Assembly: GCF_025244705.1 (NCBI RefSeq)
Contig: NZ_CP104207.1
Location: 2,232,001 to 2,296,000, forward strand
DNA length: 64,000 bases
From: Sphingopyxis sp. PET50
Lineage (GTDB): Bacteria > Pseudomonadota > Alphaproteobacteria > Sphingomonadales > Sphingomonadaceae
Direction: 5' to 3'
Part shown: positions 63,939-64,000 of the stretch, one piece after another
Layout of the letters: every line of letters starts with the position of its first letter
Position numbering within the stretch: the first letter of the stretch is position 1
Notes under the pieces: model-generated
What the model saw: only the letters and a program-made list of their open reading frames with translations
What the model was told of the DNA's origin: nothing
Databases searched by the model: none
Made by a program: the position numbers and the translations under genes

Positions 63939-64000
63939 CTCGTCATTGTGAGCGCAGCGACACAATCCAGGGCGGTTTACGCACCTCTGGATGGTCGCGT
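63939..64000. repeat. Partial TCATTGCGAGCG-family repeat at the right edge
   Basis: CTCGTCATTGTGAGCGCAGC begins a copy of the repeat at 34938-35017, including the CGGTTTA loop and the CTCTGGAT start of the second arm, before the window ends. Confidence 0.7.

Noticed and set aside
832..64000. tRNA, rRNA or prophage genes in the gaps
   Set aside because: No cloverleaf with a CCA-type end, no conserved rRNA segment and no phage-type gene could be seen by reading the gaps; small RNAs without strong structure could still be missed.

Overview
The window reads as one piece of the chromosome of a high-GC alphaproteobacterium of the Sphingomonadaceae, most likely Sphingopyxis or a close relative. This assignment is inferred from the gene families (alphaproteobacterial-type SerC, class I PhaC with a phasin, PurT, a ClpS typical of the group) and from the many palindromic intergenic repeats usual in these genomes; no rRNA or marker search was possible. 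No rRNA, tRNA, CRISPR array, prophage or intact transposase gene was seen.

Layout. 0-2.4 kb: end of a c-type cytochrome-like gene (frameshifted), a small LuxR-type regulator divergent from an HSL-type esterase. 2.6-8.7 kb: guaA, a GFA-family gene, purT, polA. 8.8-12.7 kb: an HscC-like Hsp70, a J-like membrane protein and a secreted protein, translationally coupled. 12.8-17.4 kb: CDP-alcohol phosphatidyltransferase, pheA, two coupled c-type cytochromes, a LOG-family protein, an extensin-like protein. 17.5-25.1 kb: serC-serA, hisZ, a DOPA-dioxygenase-like gene, a small membrane protein, a secreted esterase, purA. 25.3-31.1 kb: FMN reductase, MFS transporter, amidase, DUF2721 protein, an AlaC-like aminotransferase. 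31.2-34.4 kb: phaC, a phasin with probable PhaR operators, clpS. 34.4-39.9 kb: HxlR regulator divergent from an SDR, a chromene-carboxylate isomerase homologue, a DUF3011 protein, murA. 39.9-46.2 kb: EamA exporter, threonine aldolase, a MITE-like element, argG, a SEL1-repeat protein, a DUF1801 protein. 46.2-49.6 kb: a molybdopterin oxidoreductase with a cytochrome b partner and an acyl-CoA ligase. 49.7-55.7 kb: lgt, midA-like, GNAT, pgeF, an SLC13 carrier and a PLP gamma-lyase/synthase. 55.8-60.2 kb: HAD phosphatase divergent from a complete Mla-type lipid transporter operon. 60.5-64 kb: pepN and an NAD(P) epimerase.

Most genes are ordinary housekeeping genes: purine synthesis (guaA, purT, purA), serine, histidine, phenylalanine and arginine synthesis, cell envelope (murA, lgt, pgeF, mla) and carbon storage (phaC, phasin).

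Two things stand out. First, nine genes are broken by ten frameshifts as read, including the normally essential lgt and purA. Every one repairs by removing one or two bases, and in nine of the ten the natural repair restores the six-base palindrome GCCGGC. This points to a systematic sequence error or modification at that motif, not to real gene decay. Second, the intergenic regions carry several families of structured inverted repeats. The most striking pair (25.1 and 29.1 kb) has perfect 29-30 bp arms of different sequence, both closing a 91-nt loop that holds two matching small hairpins. I found no clearly new multi-gene system; the best candidate for a little-studied one is the HscC-like/J-like/secreted-protein cassette at 8.8-12.7 kb.
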